From the NCBI RefSeq assembly GCF_001310085.1, contig NZ_CP012643.1, forward strand, positions 372,001 through 436,000: 64,000 nucleotides of DNA, in the 5' to 3' direction. Positions 25,082-32,674 of this stretch are shown here, one piece after another. Origin of the DNA: Rufibacter tibetensis (lineage in GTDB: Bacteria > Bacteroidota > Bacteroidia > Cytophagales > Hymenobacteraceae). The notes under the pieces are model-generated. The model had not been told where the DNA came from, did no database searches, and worked only from the letters and a program-made list of their open reading frames with translations. Numbering within the stretch: the stretch's first letter is position 1; each line of letters begins with the position of its first letter. The position numbers and the translations under genes are program-made.

Positions 25082-25756
25082 ATGTTAGATATCTTCCCAG
25101 ATCAGCCCAGTTATGAGTACCCACCCTTAATCAATGTTATATATGCTTTAATATGGGCTTTTTTATTATCATCAATAATTGCCATTACCCACAGACTAAC
25201 CTACAAAGGAGATAACTATTCTAAAAATTTCTTCCAATCCATGGTTTTGGGAGGCATTATCACAACAATGGTTATGATGGCCATTGGAGATAGCCTTGCC
25301 AGAGGGTTAGGCGTTTTTGGTGCAATGTCTATTATCCGTTTTAGAACTCGTATTGATGACCCCAGAAATGTCCTTTTCTTATTTGCTGCGCTAAGCACAG
25401 GTATATGCATAGGAGTTTACGGTTACACTACTGCTTTTGCCGGAACCTTTGTATTTTGTGGCGCAGCAACTGGTCTACACTTCTCTCGCTACAGAGGTGA
25501 CGGTCCAAAATTTCTGCTCAATTTCACCTTGTCGAATAATGATAGCTTAGCCTCACTCCAAGATATTCTTAAGCTAAATTGTAAAGAAAACAGTTTGATC
25601 AATATCTCTGCCAACCCTAAAAAGGGGACAAGCTATGAGTATCTGATCGCACTACATAACTCTGAACAAAAGATTAAGATTGCTGAAGAATTAAGTAAAA
25701 TAGAAGGTGTCATCCAATTAAAAATTAGCTATACTGAAAATTATAACCAATCGTGA
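25082..25756 (+). CDS. DUF4956 membrane protein
   Basis: A 224-residue inner-membrane protein of the DUF4956 family. Hydrophobic segments fall near residues 17-37, 55-72, 92-115 and 117-135. The conserved loop reads GVFGAMSIIRFRTRIDDPRNVLFLF (about residues 78-102). The C-terminal 75 residues form a soluble alpha/beta domain, as in MgtC-like and BMC-type appendages. Known members usually neighbour polyphosphate-polymerase (VTC-type) and CotH genes; here the neighbours are an adaptor and an outer-membrane channel. The stop overlaps the next start by 4 bp (GTGA). Function is unknown; an inner-membrane platform for the tripartite complex is an inference. Confidence 0.85.
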   Translation: MLDIFPDQPSYEYPPLINVIYALIWAFLLSSIIAITHRLTYKGDNYSKNFFQSMVLGGIITTMVMMAIGDSLARGLGVFGAMSIIRFRTRIDDPRNVLFLFAALSTGICIGVYGYTTAFAGTFVFCGAATGLHFSRYRGDGPKFLLNFTLSNNDSLASLQDILKLNCKENSLINISANPKKGTSYEYLIALHNSEQKIKIAEELSKIEGVIQLKISYTENYNQS

Positions 25757-26754
25757 ACAAACAAGGAATAAGTGGCTTTTACCTTTTCATTATAGCTCTC
25801 TTTTTAGGGATGCTATTTATCAATTTTAAATTTTTCAAGGGGAGTTCGGGCACTAGTATAGGCATTACAGACGCTAAGGTTTATAACATTAATTCTGAAA
25901 AACCCGGATTGATCAAAAGTATTTTAGTTGTACCAGGACAAGAAATAAAAACTGGTGACCTGTTAGTACAAATGGAAAATGACCTTTTGGAGATGGACAT
26001 TATCAAATTACAAACCAGGATAGCAGCTATGAAAAAGGAAAAGGTGGAGAAGGCTGCCCTAGTTCAATCCAAAATTGATTATCTACAAGCAGAGGAAGGT
26101 ATTGAGCAAGAGGAACTGCAGTCTGAAATTCAGCAGATAAATTCTGAATTAATCTTAAACCGCAAACTTACTGAGCAGTTTTCAACACCAAAAACCCAAT
26201 ATGAAGAACCAGATGAATCCAACCCTCATCAACTTAAATTGAAATCACTGCAAGAAAAAAGCAATCTTCATCACCGGGCAATCAGCATAAAGATGAATGA
26301 GTTATTAAAAGATAATGCTGCCGAACTATTGGTACTTGACAATGAAATCTCTTTGAAAGAGCAGGAATTGGAATTGATGTTAATTGAAAAAAAGAAACTT
26401 AACAAATATGCCACCTTCAATGGTGTTGTAGAAAGTGTTTTTGTTAAACCTGGTGAACAAATAGAAGCCTACTCCTCAATCATATCTATCAATCCTATTC
26501 ATCCAAGTTCTATTGTAGGATACATGGTGGGGGCAAAAGGTCGCGAGACCCCAATTGGAGGGGAAGTAAACATCACCTCCTACGAGCATAAAAACATCAA
26601 AGCTACTGGGGAAATTATAGGCTTTGGAGCTGTAGTAGAGTTGCCAGAACTATTACAAAAAGCTACCGCTATCAAGTCATTTGGCAGACAGGTCTTCATT
26701 AAAATACCCGAAGAAAATCAGTTTACCATAGGTGAAAAGGTTTTAATAAAATGA
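25753..26754 (+). CDS. HlyD-type periplasmic adaptor (membrane fusion protein)
   Basis: A 333-residue adaptor with a GTG start, fixed by the 4-bp GTGA overlap with the DUF4956 stop. One N-terminal membrane helix (about residues 9-25) is followed by a biotinyl-lipoyl-like half-motif (PGLIKSILVVPGQEIKTGDLLVQMEN). Next comes a long coiled-coil hairpin (about residues 75-215, rich in Glu, Lys, Leu and Gln), the second lipoyl half (GVVESVFVKPGEQIEAYSSI) and a beta-barrel domain. This is the usual order for adaptors that bridge an inner-membrane pump to TolC. No pump is encoded nearby. The next gene overlaps by 4 bp (ATGA). Confidence 0.88.
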   Translation: MNKQGISGFYLFIIALFLGMLFINFKFFKGSSGTSIGITDAKVYNINSEKPGLIKSILVVPGQEIKTGDLLVQMENDLLEMDIIKLQTRIAAMKKEKVEKAALVQSKIDYLQAEEGIEQEELQSEIQQINSELILNRKLTEQFSTPKTQYEEPDESNPHQLKLKSLQEKSNLHHRAISIKMNELLKDNAAELLVLDNEISLKEQELELMLIEKKKLNKYATFNGVVESVFVKPGEQIEAYSSIISINPIHPSSIVGYMVGAKGRETPIGGEVNITSYEHKNIKATGEIIGFGAVVELPELLQKATAIKSFGRQVFIKIPEENQFTIGEKVLIK

Positions 26755-28022
26755 TGCGTTTGATTACCATAAAAAGCATATACTTGACCTTAGCACTAGC
26801 ACTCATTGTAACAGTTAGTAACGGCCAGGCAAGTATAGAAAATTTTCTTGGCTCTGCCGTGCAAGACCCTGAATTAGATCTTTATACAAATCAACTTGAT
26901 TATTTAAGCAAGGGACACTACAGATTAGCTCCAATACGCCAAATTGAACTACGTACACAAAATAACGAACTTGGCTCGGGTGAACGACAATATGGCTTGC
27001 GCATTAGTCCCTCTAACCCTTGGGAGGTCAAAAAAAACAATCTTGTTTTCAATTCTCAGCAAATAGTACTGTCATTACAAAAAGAACTTACTTTTAAAGC
27101 TCTTCTAGAAAAACGCTACCAACTAGTACTCGATTTGATATTTCTTAACGAAATGCGCACCATTTGGAAAGCGGCAATGCAAAATACTGAAAACAGAATA
27201 TCTGTTCTGGAAAGGCAAAAAGTATCCTCCTCATTTGATCCCGAAGAATTTCTGGAACTCAAATTGGAGCAAATGGAGGAGCAAACAGATATTGAAAGTT
27301 TTGAATTTAAAATAGCGCAGAAAAAAGAAGATATAAGAAGGGCTCAGACTACCACTACTTTACAAACAGGTTCTGACTGGACATATGAAATTTTAATTTC
27401 ATTACCACAGCTAAAACACCTTGTAGATAGCCTAAAAAATACTTCTATGTTTTCCACCAGACTGGCTTACCGGCGTGGAAAAATTTTGTTAGCTGAGCAT
27501 GAATATGCTCTTCAAAAGAACAATATCAATTTAGGATTTTTCCAAACGGAATATATGCCATACAGGCTTCTAGACGAAAGCAAAAGACCGCTCGGTATTT
27601 CTATGGGCATAAACATACCCCTATTTAATCCTAATAAAGGGAACATGGCTGAAAGAAAGCTCGACATCTTAGAAGCTCAAAGTGAATTTACATTGGAAAA
27701 GCAAATTGCGGAAGAAGAGGTAAAAACATTATTGGACATACTTGCGAATAGTCTTGATCGACATCAAAAATTAGAAATGATCATAAAGCCCTATAATGAA
27801 ACAAATACATTTGGAACTGTAAATAATTTAACCCAAAACAACCCTTTGATCAAACTGAAGCTTAATGCTCAAATATTTAAACTCAAAAAGAGACAACTTG
27901 AATTAAAAAATGAAATCTACCAATCTTATATCAAGCTCTTATCTACTATTGATCTGCTTAACCAGAAACCATTAATAAATTATCTTCATAATCAATTACT
28001 ACCAATACAAGCCGCCTTATAA
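26751..28022 (+). CDS. TolC-family outer-membrane channel protein
   Basis: A 423-residue protein with a signal peptide (about residues 1-25, ending VSNGQ), then mostly long amphipathic helices with Gln, Glu, Lys and Leu, as in outer-membrane efflux proteins. The segment LGISMGINIPLFNPNKGNMAERKLDILEAQSEFTLEK carries the typical beta-strand to helix transition (IPLFNPNKG). It is shorter than classical TolC (about 470 residues), and the internal two-fold repeat is weak. Translationally coupled to the HlyD gene by ATGA, it should provide the outer-membrane exit of this set. Confidence 0.8.
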   Translation: MMRLITIKSIYLTLALALIVTVSNGQASIENFLGSAVQDPELDLYTNQLDYLSKGHYRLAPIRQIELRTQNNELGSGERQYGLRISPSNPWEVKKNNLVFNSQQIVLSLQKELTFKALLEKRYQLVLDLIFLNEMRTIWKAAMQNTENRISVLERQKVSSSFDPEEFLELKLEQMEEQTDIESFEFKIAQKKEDIRRAQTTTTLQTGSDWTYEILISLPQLKHLVDSLKNTSMFSTRLAYRRGKILLAEHEYALQKNNINLGFFQTEYMPYRLLDESKRPLGISMGINIPLFNPNKGNMAERKLDILEAQSEFTLEKQIAEEEVKTLLDILANSLDRHQKLEMIIKPYNETNTFGTVNNLTQNNPLIKLKLNAQIFKLKKRQLELKNEIYQSYIKLLSTIDLLNQKPLINYLHNQLLPIQAAL

Positions 28023-28110
28023 TCATCACATTTTAATCCAATCAAAAAAATAAACCAGCACAATCTACCTACAGAAATTAAATAAACATCCTAGGTTTGA
28101 TACAAGATGG

Positions 28111-28326
28111 ATGCAAAACATAGTAGAAGCTAACTTCAGTTTTGTCATGGTGGCATGGTACGGCATGCGAAACTTGCTCTAGGACGTTGCCTATCAGGTG
28201 AACCTAAGCCCTTGGCTTGTTCTGGTGGCAGGATTTGTTTCTTTGGCCATTGCCGTAACAACCGTCGGGTTACAGGCAGCCAGAGCCGCGCTACTGGACC
28301 CCGTTAAATCTCTGCGGAGCGAATAA
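28111..28326 (+). pseudogene. C-terminal remnant of a FtsX/MacB-type ABC transporter permease
   Basis: One reading frame from about 28111 to the TAA at 28324-28326 gives the end of a MacB/FtsX-type permease: FVMVAWYGMRNLL, an in-frame TAG (28180-28182), then DVAYQVNLSPWLVLVAGFVSLAIAV and the family ending AARAALLDPVKSLRSE. The stop replaces a residue that is normally Gln or similar. The rest of the gene (about 700 codons) is missing. Its base composition is that of the host, not of the AT-rich cluster just upstream, so the remnant marks the right edge of the island or an older deletion. Confidence 0.75.
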
Positions 28327-28328
28327 CT

Positions 28329-28369
28329 TGTTTTAGCCTCCCTTTTCAGAAAACGGCCTGTAAACCTCT
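28329..28369 (+). repeat. Dispersed intergenic palindrome, copy b
   Basis: GTTTTAGCCTC on the left, core TTTTCAGAAAAC, then GGCCTGTAAAC on the right. It starts a few bases after the permease remnant's stop. Confidence 0.5.
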
Positions 28370-28632
28370 GCCTTCCAATTTAAATACTTCAACAGCATCT
28401 CTAATTACAATCTCACACTCTTAGCGGGCGATTAAACTTAGAATTTTAAATTTCTACTGGAGTTCACTAGCAAATTTTCAAACACTTACTACACACCTAG
28501 AACAACTATTCATCCAAACACCCGTAAGCTTGTTTATTTTTCAAGTATTATTCTAAAATATTAACAAAATCGCTTTGAATCTTAAACAATCATGCGATAT
28601 TTGTTAATCGTCAATTTTAAAGTTCAAGTATT

Positions 28633-30318
28633 GTGTGTGGAATTGTTTGTGCTTTCGATTTAAAAGAGTCTGCTGAGGCGTTACGTCCTCAGTTATTAGA
28701 AATGGCTAAATGTATCCGGCACCGTGGTCCGGATTGGAGCGGGATATTCAGCAATGAGAAAGCCATTTTAGCGCATGAGCGCCTGGCTATTGTAGACCCC
28801 ACCTCAGGCAAACAGCCTTTGTTTAGCGAAGATGGCCAACTGGTACTGGCTGCCAATGGCGAGATTTATAACCACTTAGAACTGCGCGATCAGCTTACCA
28901 TCAATTATAATTTCCAGACTAAATCTGACTGTGAAGTCATTTTAGCCCTCTATAAAGAAAAAGGCACCAAATTCTTAGATGACCTGAACGGCATCTTTGG
29001 GTTTGCCATCTATGACGTAGAGAACGACGCCTACCTCATTGCCCGTGACCACATGGGTATCATTCCGCTGTACATTGGCTGGGACGAGAGCGGCACGTTC
29101 TACGTGGCTTCAGAACTGAAAGCATTGGAAGGCAAGTGCTCTAAAATACAGCTTTTCCCTCCGGGTCATTACCTTTCCAGCCAGGAAGAAGGTTTCCAGA
29201 AATGGTATGACCGTGATTGGATGGAATACAAAAACGTAGCCGAGAACCAGACCAGCATCCAGGAACTGAGAGAAGCCCTGGAAGCCGCCGTGCACCGCCA
29301 ATTGATGAGCGATGTGCCTTACGGTGTGTTGCTTTCTGGCGGGTTGGATTCTTCCATCACCTCCGCGGTTGCTAAAAAATATGCTGAGAAGCGCATTGAA
29401 AGCAATGACCAGGAAGATGCCTGGTGGCCACAGCTGCACTCATTCGCCATTGGACTGGAAGGTTCGCCAGATTTGGCTGCCGCCCAGAAAGTAGCCGATC
29501 ATTTAGGCACCGTGCACCACGAGATTAAATTCACTATCCAGGAAGGGATAGACGCGATCAAAGATGTGATCTACCACCTGGAAACGTACGACGTGACCAC
29601 CATTCGGGCTTCTACACCTATGTATTTGATGGCACGAGCCATTAAGTCAATGGGCATTAAGATGGTCTTGTCTGGTGAGGGTTCTGATGAAATCTTTGGG
29701 GGGTACCTGTACTTCCACAAAGCACCCAACGCCCGGGAACTGCATGCAGAAACCGTCCGCAAACTGGACAAGCTCCATATGTACGACTGCCTGCGCGCAA
29801 ACAAGTCTTTAGCCGCCTGGGGCATAGAAGGACGCGTACCGTTCCTGGACAAAGAGTTCATGGACGTGGCCATGCGCATTAACCCGCAGGATAAGATGAT
29901 CAACGGCGAGCGGATGGAGAAATGGGTGCTGCGCAAGGCGTTTGAAGATTACCTACCTGCCAGCGTGGCTTGGCGCCAGAAAGAGCAGTTCTCTGACGGC
30001 GTAGGCTACAACTGGATTGACACTCTCAAGGAAATGGTGGGTAAGAAAGTGAGCGATGAGCAACTGGCCAATGCTAGCGAGTACTTCCCCATTCAGCCGC
30101 CGACCAGCAAAGAGGAGTTCTATTACCGCTCCATCTTCGCGAAGCACTTCCCGAGTGATGCAGCCGCTCTGTCTGTACCGTCTGTGCCATCTGTGGCATG
30201 CAGCTCACCAGTTGCATTGGCCTGGGATGAGTCTTTCCGCAATATGAACGATCCATCGGGCAGAGCGGTAGCCAACGTGCACGCAGATGCTTACAAAAAA
30301 GAGGAAGTGGTGTTATAG
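28633..30318 (+). CDS. asnB: Asparagine synthase B (glutamine-hydrolysing)
   Basis: ATP-dependent synthesis of asparagine from aspartate with glutamine nitrogen, in the cytoplasm. The start is GTG, fixed because the next codon must be the N-terminal nucleophile Cys2 (M-C-G-I-V). Residues 2-190 are the class II glutaminase (RHRGPDWSG, LAANGEIYNH). From about residue 205 follows the synthetase with the PP-loop LLSGGLDSSI, then SGEGSDEIFGGYLYFHKAP. The length of 561 is close to E. coli AsnB. It is a stand-alone gene with a strong terminator. Confidence 0.95.
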   Translation: MCGIVCAFDLKESAEALRPQLLEMAKCIRHRGPDWSGIFSNEKAILAHERLAIVDPTSGKQPLFSEDGQLVLAANGEIYNHLELRDQLTINYNFQTKSDCEVILALYKEKGTKFLDDLNGIFGFAIYDVENDAYLIARDHMGIIPLYIGWDESGTFYVASELKALEGKCSKIQLFPPGHYLSSQEEGFQKWYDRDWMEYKNVAENQTSIQELREALEAAVHRQLMSDVPYGVLLSGGLDSSITSAVAKKYAEKRIESNDQEDAWWPQLHSFAIGLEGSPDLAAAQKVADHLGTVHHEIKFTIQEGIDAIKDVIYHLETYDVTTIRASTPMYLMARAIKSMGIKMVLSGEGSDEIFGGYLYFHKAPNARELHAETVRKLDKLHMYDCLRANKSLAAWGIEGRVPFLDKEFMDVAMRINPQDKMINGERMEKWVLRKAFEDYLPASVAWRQKEQFSDGVGYNWIDTLKEMVGKKVSDEQLANASEYFPIQPPTSKEEFYYRSIFAKHFPSDAAALSVPSVPSVACSSPVALAWDESFRNMNDPSGRAVANVHADAYKKEEVVL

Positions 30319-30336
30319 ACCTATTTTCTCAGATTT

Positions 30337-30395
30337 AATACCAAAATCAAAAGCCCCACCTGTAAAGAGCAGGTGGGGCTTTTGATTTTGGTATT
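30337..30395 (+). terminator. asnB terminator
   Basis: Perfect 26-bp arms (30337-30362, 30370-30395) with a 7-base loop and a GC-rich centre, 19 bp after the asnB stop. Confidence 0.88.
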
Positions 30396-30428
30396 TCTGT
30401 AAAACAGGAAAGAAGTTAACGTAAGGTG

Positions 30429-30462
30429 TTTAGGCAACAGTTTTCAGAAAACAGGCTTGAAA
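30429..30462 (+). repeat. Dispersed intergenic palindrome, copy c
   Basis: GTTTAGGC on the left, core GTTTTCAGAAAAC (30440-30452), AGGCTTGAA on the right. Confidence 0.5.
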
Positions 30463-30628
30463 GTCAAGCCAAGCAAAACACAGTTCTTGTAAGTTTTCTC
30501 TAAAACTCACGACAAACTCATAAGCGAAAGAACCCGGTTCAGCCTTACTTATAACAGGAATCTTCTTCCCAAAGCACCTAAACCCGATAACTTTCGTTTT
30601 CTTAGCATTCTCAGATATTTAAAACCAT

Positions 30629-32494
30629 ATGCTTAAAAAATCTCTGGCGGCCCTGGCGTTTGCCGCTCTCCTGCACTCCCCCTTGCTGGCACAGAATGAC
30701 GCCAAGCCCGCGTACAAGTTCTCTGTTGACCTTACCAAGCCAAAAGATGACAAACTGCTGGTAACGCTCGTCACACCTGAATTCAAAGAAGACGAAGTGC
30801 TGTACCACATGCCTAAAATGGTGCCGGGCACCTATGCCGTTTATGATTTCGGGAAGTTCGTTTCTGATTTCAATGCCTTTGACAAAAAAGGCAAAAAGCT
30901 GGATGTGGAGCGTTTAGACCAAAACACCTGGAAAATAAAGAAAGCCAAAAAGCTGGCCCGCCTGACGTACCTGGTAGATGATACCTGGGATACCCCTAAG
31001 AAAGAAGACATCGTGTTTGAGCCCGCTGCTACAGACATTGAAGAAGGCAAAGTGTTCCTGATCAATACCCACGGGTTCTTTGGGTACTTCGCCAATATGA
31101 CCAAAGCGCCTTACCAGATCACGGTCAACAAGCCAAAAGATTTTTATGGAGCCACGCCGTTGCGCGCCACCAACTCCACCCCCACCTCAGACACCTACCT
31201 GCTCCAGAACTACAATGACCTGGTAGATGCGCCTATGCTGTACAGCCGTCCAGACACAGCCATGTTGAAGGTGGGCAATGCCGATGTGCTGATCTCTACC
31301 TACGCTGCCGGTGGCGGAGCCCGTTCTAAGGACCTGGCCCAGCACATCAAACCTATTCTGGAAGCACAAAGAACCTACTTGGGCGGCACCTTGCCGGTAG
31401 ACAAATATGCCTTCCTTATATATATAGACAACAAACCCAACCGTACCGGTTCTTACGGGGCCCTGGAACACTCTTACTCCTCGGTGTATTACTTCCCTGA
31501 AATGCCCCCGGCCATGCTGGCAGAGCAGGTACAGAACATCTCGGCGCACGAGTTCTTTCATATTGTAACGCCGTTGAACATCCACTCAGAAGAGATCGGG
31601 AACTTTGATTTTAGCAACCCTAAAATGTCAAAGCACCTCTGGATGTACGAGGGTGTTACCGAGTACTTTGCCCACCACGTGCAGGTAAACCAGAAATTGG
31701 TAGAACTGCCTGATTTCCTTTCTGAGCTTAGAAGCAAGATCATCGCCTCCAAACAGGAGTACGATGATGCACTGGCTTTTACGGAGCTTAGCTTAGGCGC
31801 GCTAGACAAGCATGAGAAACAGTACGGCAACGTTTACCAAAAAGGCGCCCTCATTGGAATGGCACTGGACATACGGTTGCGTGAACTCTCTAGTGGGAAA
31901 TATGGCCTCCGGAACCTCATGAAGGACCTGAGCCAGACCTACGGGAAAGACAAGTCGTTCAAAGACGAGGAGCTGTTTGACAAGATCACCGCCCTTACCT
32001 TTCCTGAGATCCGGGACTTCTTCAAGCGGTACGTAGAAGGCACTGAGCCATTGCCGTACACTGAGCTGTTCCAGAAAGTGGGCATTACCTATAAACCTAC
32101 GGGGGTACAGAAACGCATTTCCCTGGGTCGGCCTACCATTGGCTATGACCAGGCATCAGGGCACCTGATGGTGGCCAGCGTAGAAAACCTGAACGCCTTT
32201 GGCAAGCAATTAGGGTACAAAGCCGGTGACCAGTTGTGGCAGATCAATGGCGAAGACCTGAACCTGCGCAACGCCACAGACCTCATCAACAAGCACGTGA
32301 TGAATACCAAAGAAGGAACTCCTATATCTGTAACTGTAGGCCGGAAAGACGCGAACGGCACTGTGAAACCTGTGGTGCTAAAAGCAAACCTGACGGCTGC
32401 TGAGGAAACCGTTTCTCACTTGCTCACCCCAGACCCTAACGCCACCCCTGCCCAAGTAGCCTTAAGAGAGGCCTGGCTGTATTCTAACCTTTAA
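30629..32494 (+). CDS. M61 family metallopeptidase with PDZ domain
   Basis: A 621-residue exported protease of the glycyl-aminopeptidase type. It has a signal peptide (residues 1-21, ending LLAQ), an N-terminal beta domain (about 25-200) and a zinc motif HEFFH (near residue 308) followed after about 30 residues by WMYEGVTEYF, with the third-ligand Glu. A C-terminal PDZ domain spans about residues 500-590 (YDQASGHLMVASVENLNAFGKQLGYKAGDQLWQINGED). The PDZ is standard for M61 enzymes in Bacteroidota. It probably processes peptides in the periplasm. It is a single gene. Confidence 0.92.
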   Translation: MLKKSLAALAFAALLHSPLLAQNDAKPAYKFSVDLTKPKDDKLLVTLVTPEFKEDEVLYHMPKMVPGTYAVYDFGKFVSDFNAFDKKGKKLDVERLDQNTWKIKKAKKLARLTYLVDDTWDTPKKEDIVFEPAATDIEEGKVFLINTHGFFGYFANMTKAPYQITVNKPKDFYGATPLRATNSTPTSDTYLLQNYNDLVDAPMLYSRPDTAMLKVGNADVLISTYAAGGGARSKDLAQHIKPILEAQRTYLGGTLPVDKYAFLIYIDNKPNRTGSYGALEHSYSSVYYFPEMPPAMLAEQVQNISAHEFFHIVTPLNIHSEEIGNFDFSNPKMSKHLWMYEGVTEYFAHHVQVNQKLVELPDFLSELRSKIIASKQEYDDALAFTELSLGALDKHEKQYGNVYQKGALIGMALDIRLRELSSGKYGLRNLMKDLSQTYGKDKSFKDEELFDKITALTFPEIRDFFKRYVEGTEPLPYTELFQKVGITYKPTGVQKRISLGRPTIGYDQASGHLMVASVENLNAFGKQLGYKAGDQLWQINGEDLNLRNATDLINKHVMNTKEGTPISVTVGRKDANGTVKPVVLKANLTAAEETVSHLLTPDPNATPAQVALREAWLYSNL

Positions 32495-32512
32495 AAGTCA
32501 CTTGAACAATGG

Positions 32513-32557
32513 AGCCCGTTTAGGAGCAGTTTTAAGAAAACAGCCTCTAAACGGGCT
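32513..32557 (+). repeat. Dispersed intergenic palindrome, copy d (best symmetrical copy)
   Basis: Outer arms AGCCCGTTTAG (32513-32523) and CTAAACGGGCT (32547-32557) are exact inverse complements. The inner core GTTTTAAGAAAAC is itself palindromic. It starts 19 bp after the M61 stop and is followed by TT, so it may double as the gene's terminator. Confidence 0.6.
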
Positions 32558-32674
32558 TTATCTTGTTGGCCTACTCTGTCAATAGCTGAATAAGGTATGC
32601 GACTCTTTTCCTGACAACCCGCCTGTTCTAACAAATAACTTAAAATAGTAACTTTCAAAAGCGTAGCCCAGCCC

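Larger units (their letters stand above)
28023..28632. other. Region between the island and asnB
   Basis: No intact gene. It contains the C-terminal remnant of an ABC permease (28111-28326), one copy of the dispersed palindrome (28329-28369) and an AT-rich stretch (28440-28620) likely holding the asnB promoter. Confidence 0.6.
30319..30628. other. Gap between asnB and the M61 peptidase gene
   Basis: Holds the asnB terminator (30337-30395), a dispersed palindrome copy (30429-30462) and presumably the M61 gene promoter. No other structure was recognised. Confidence 0.5.
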
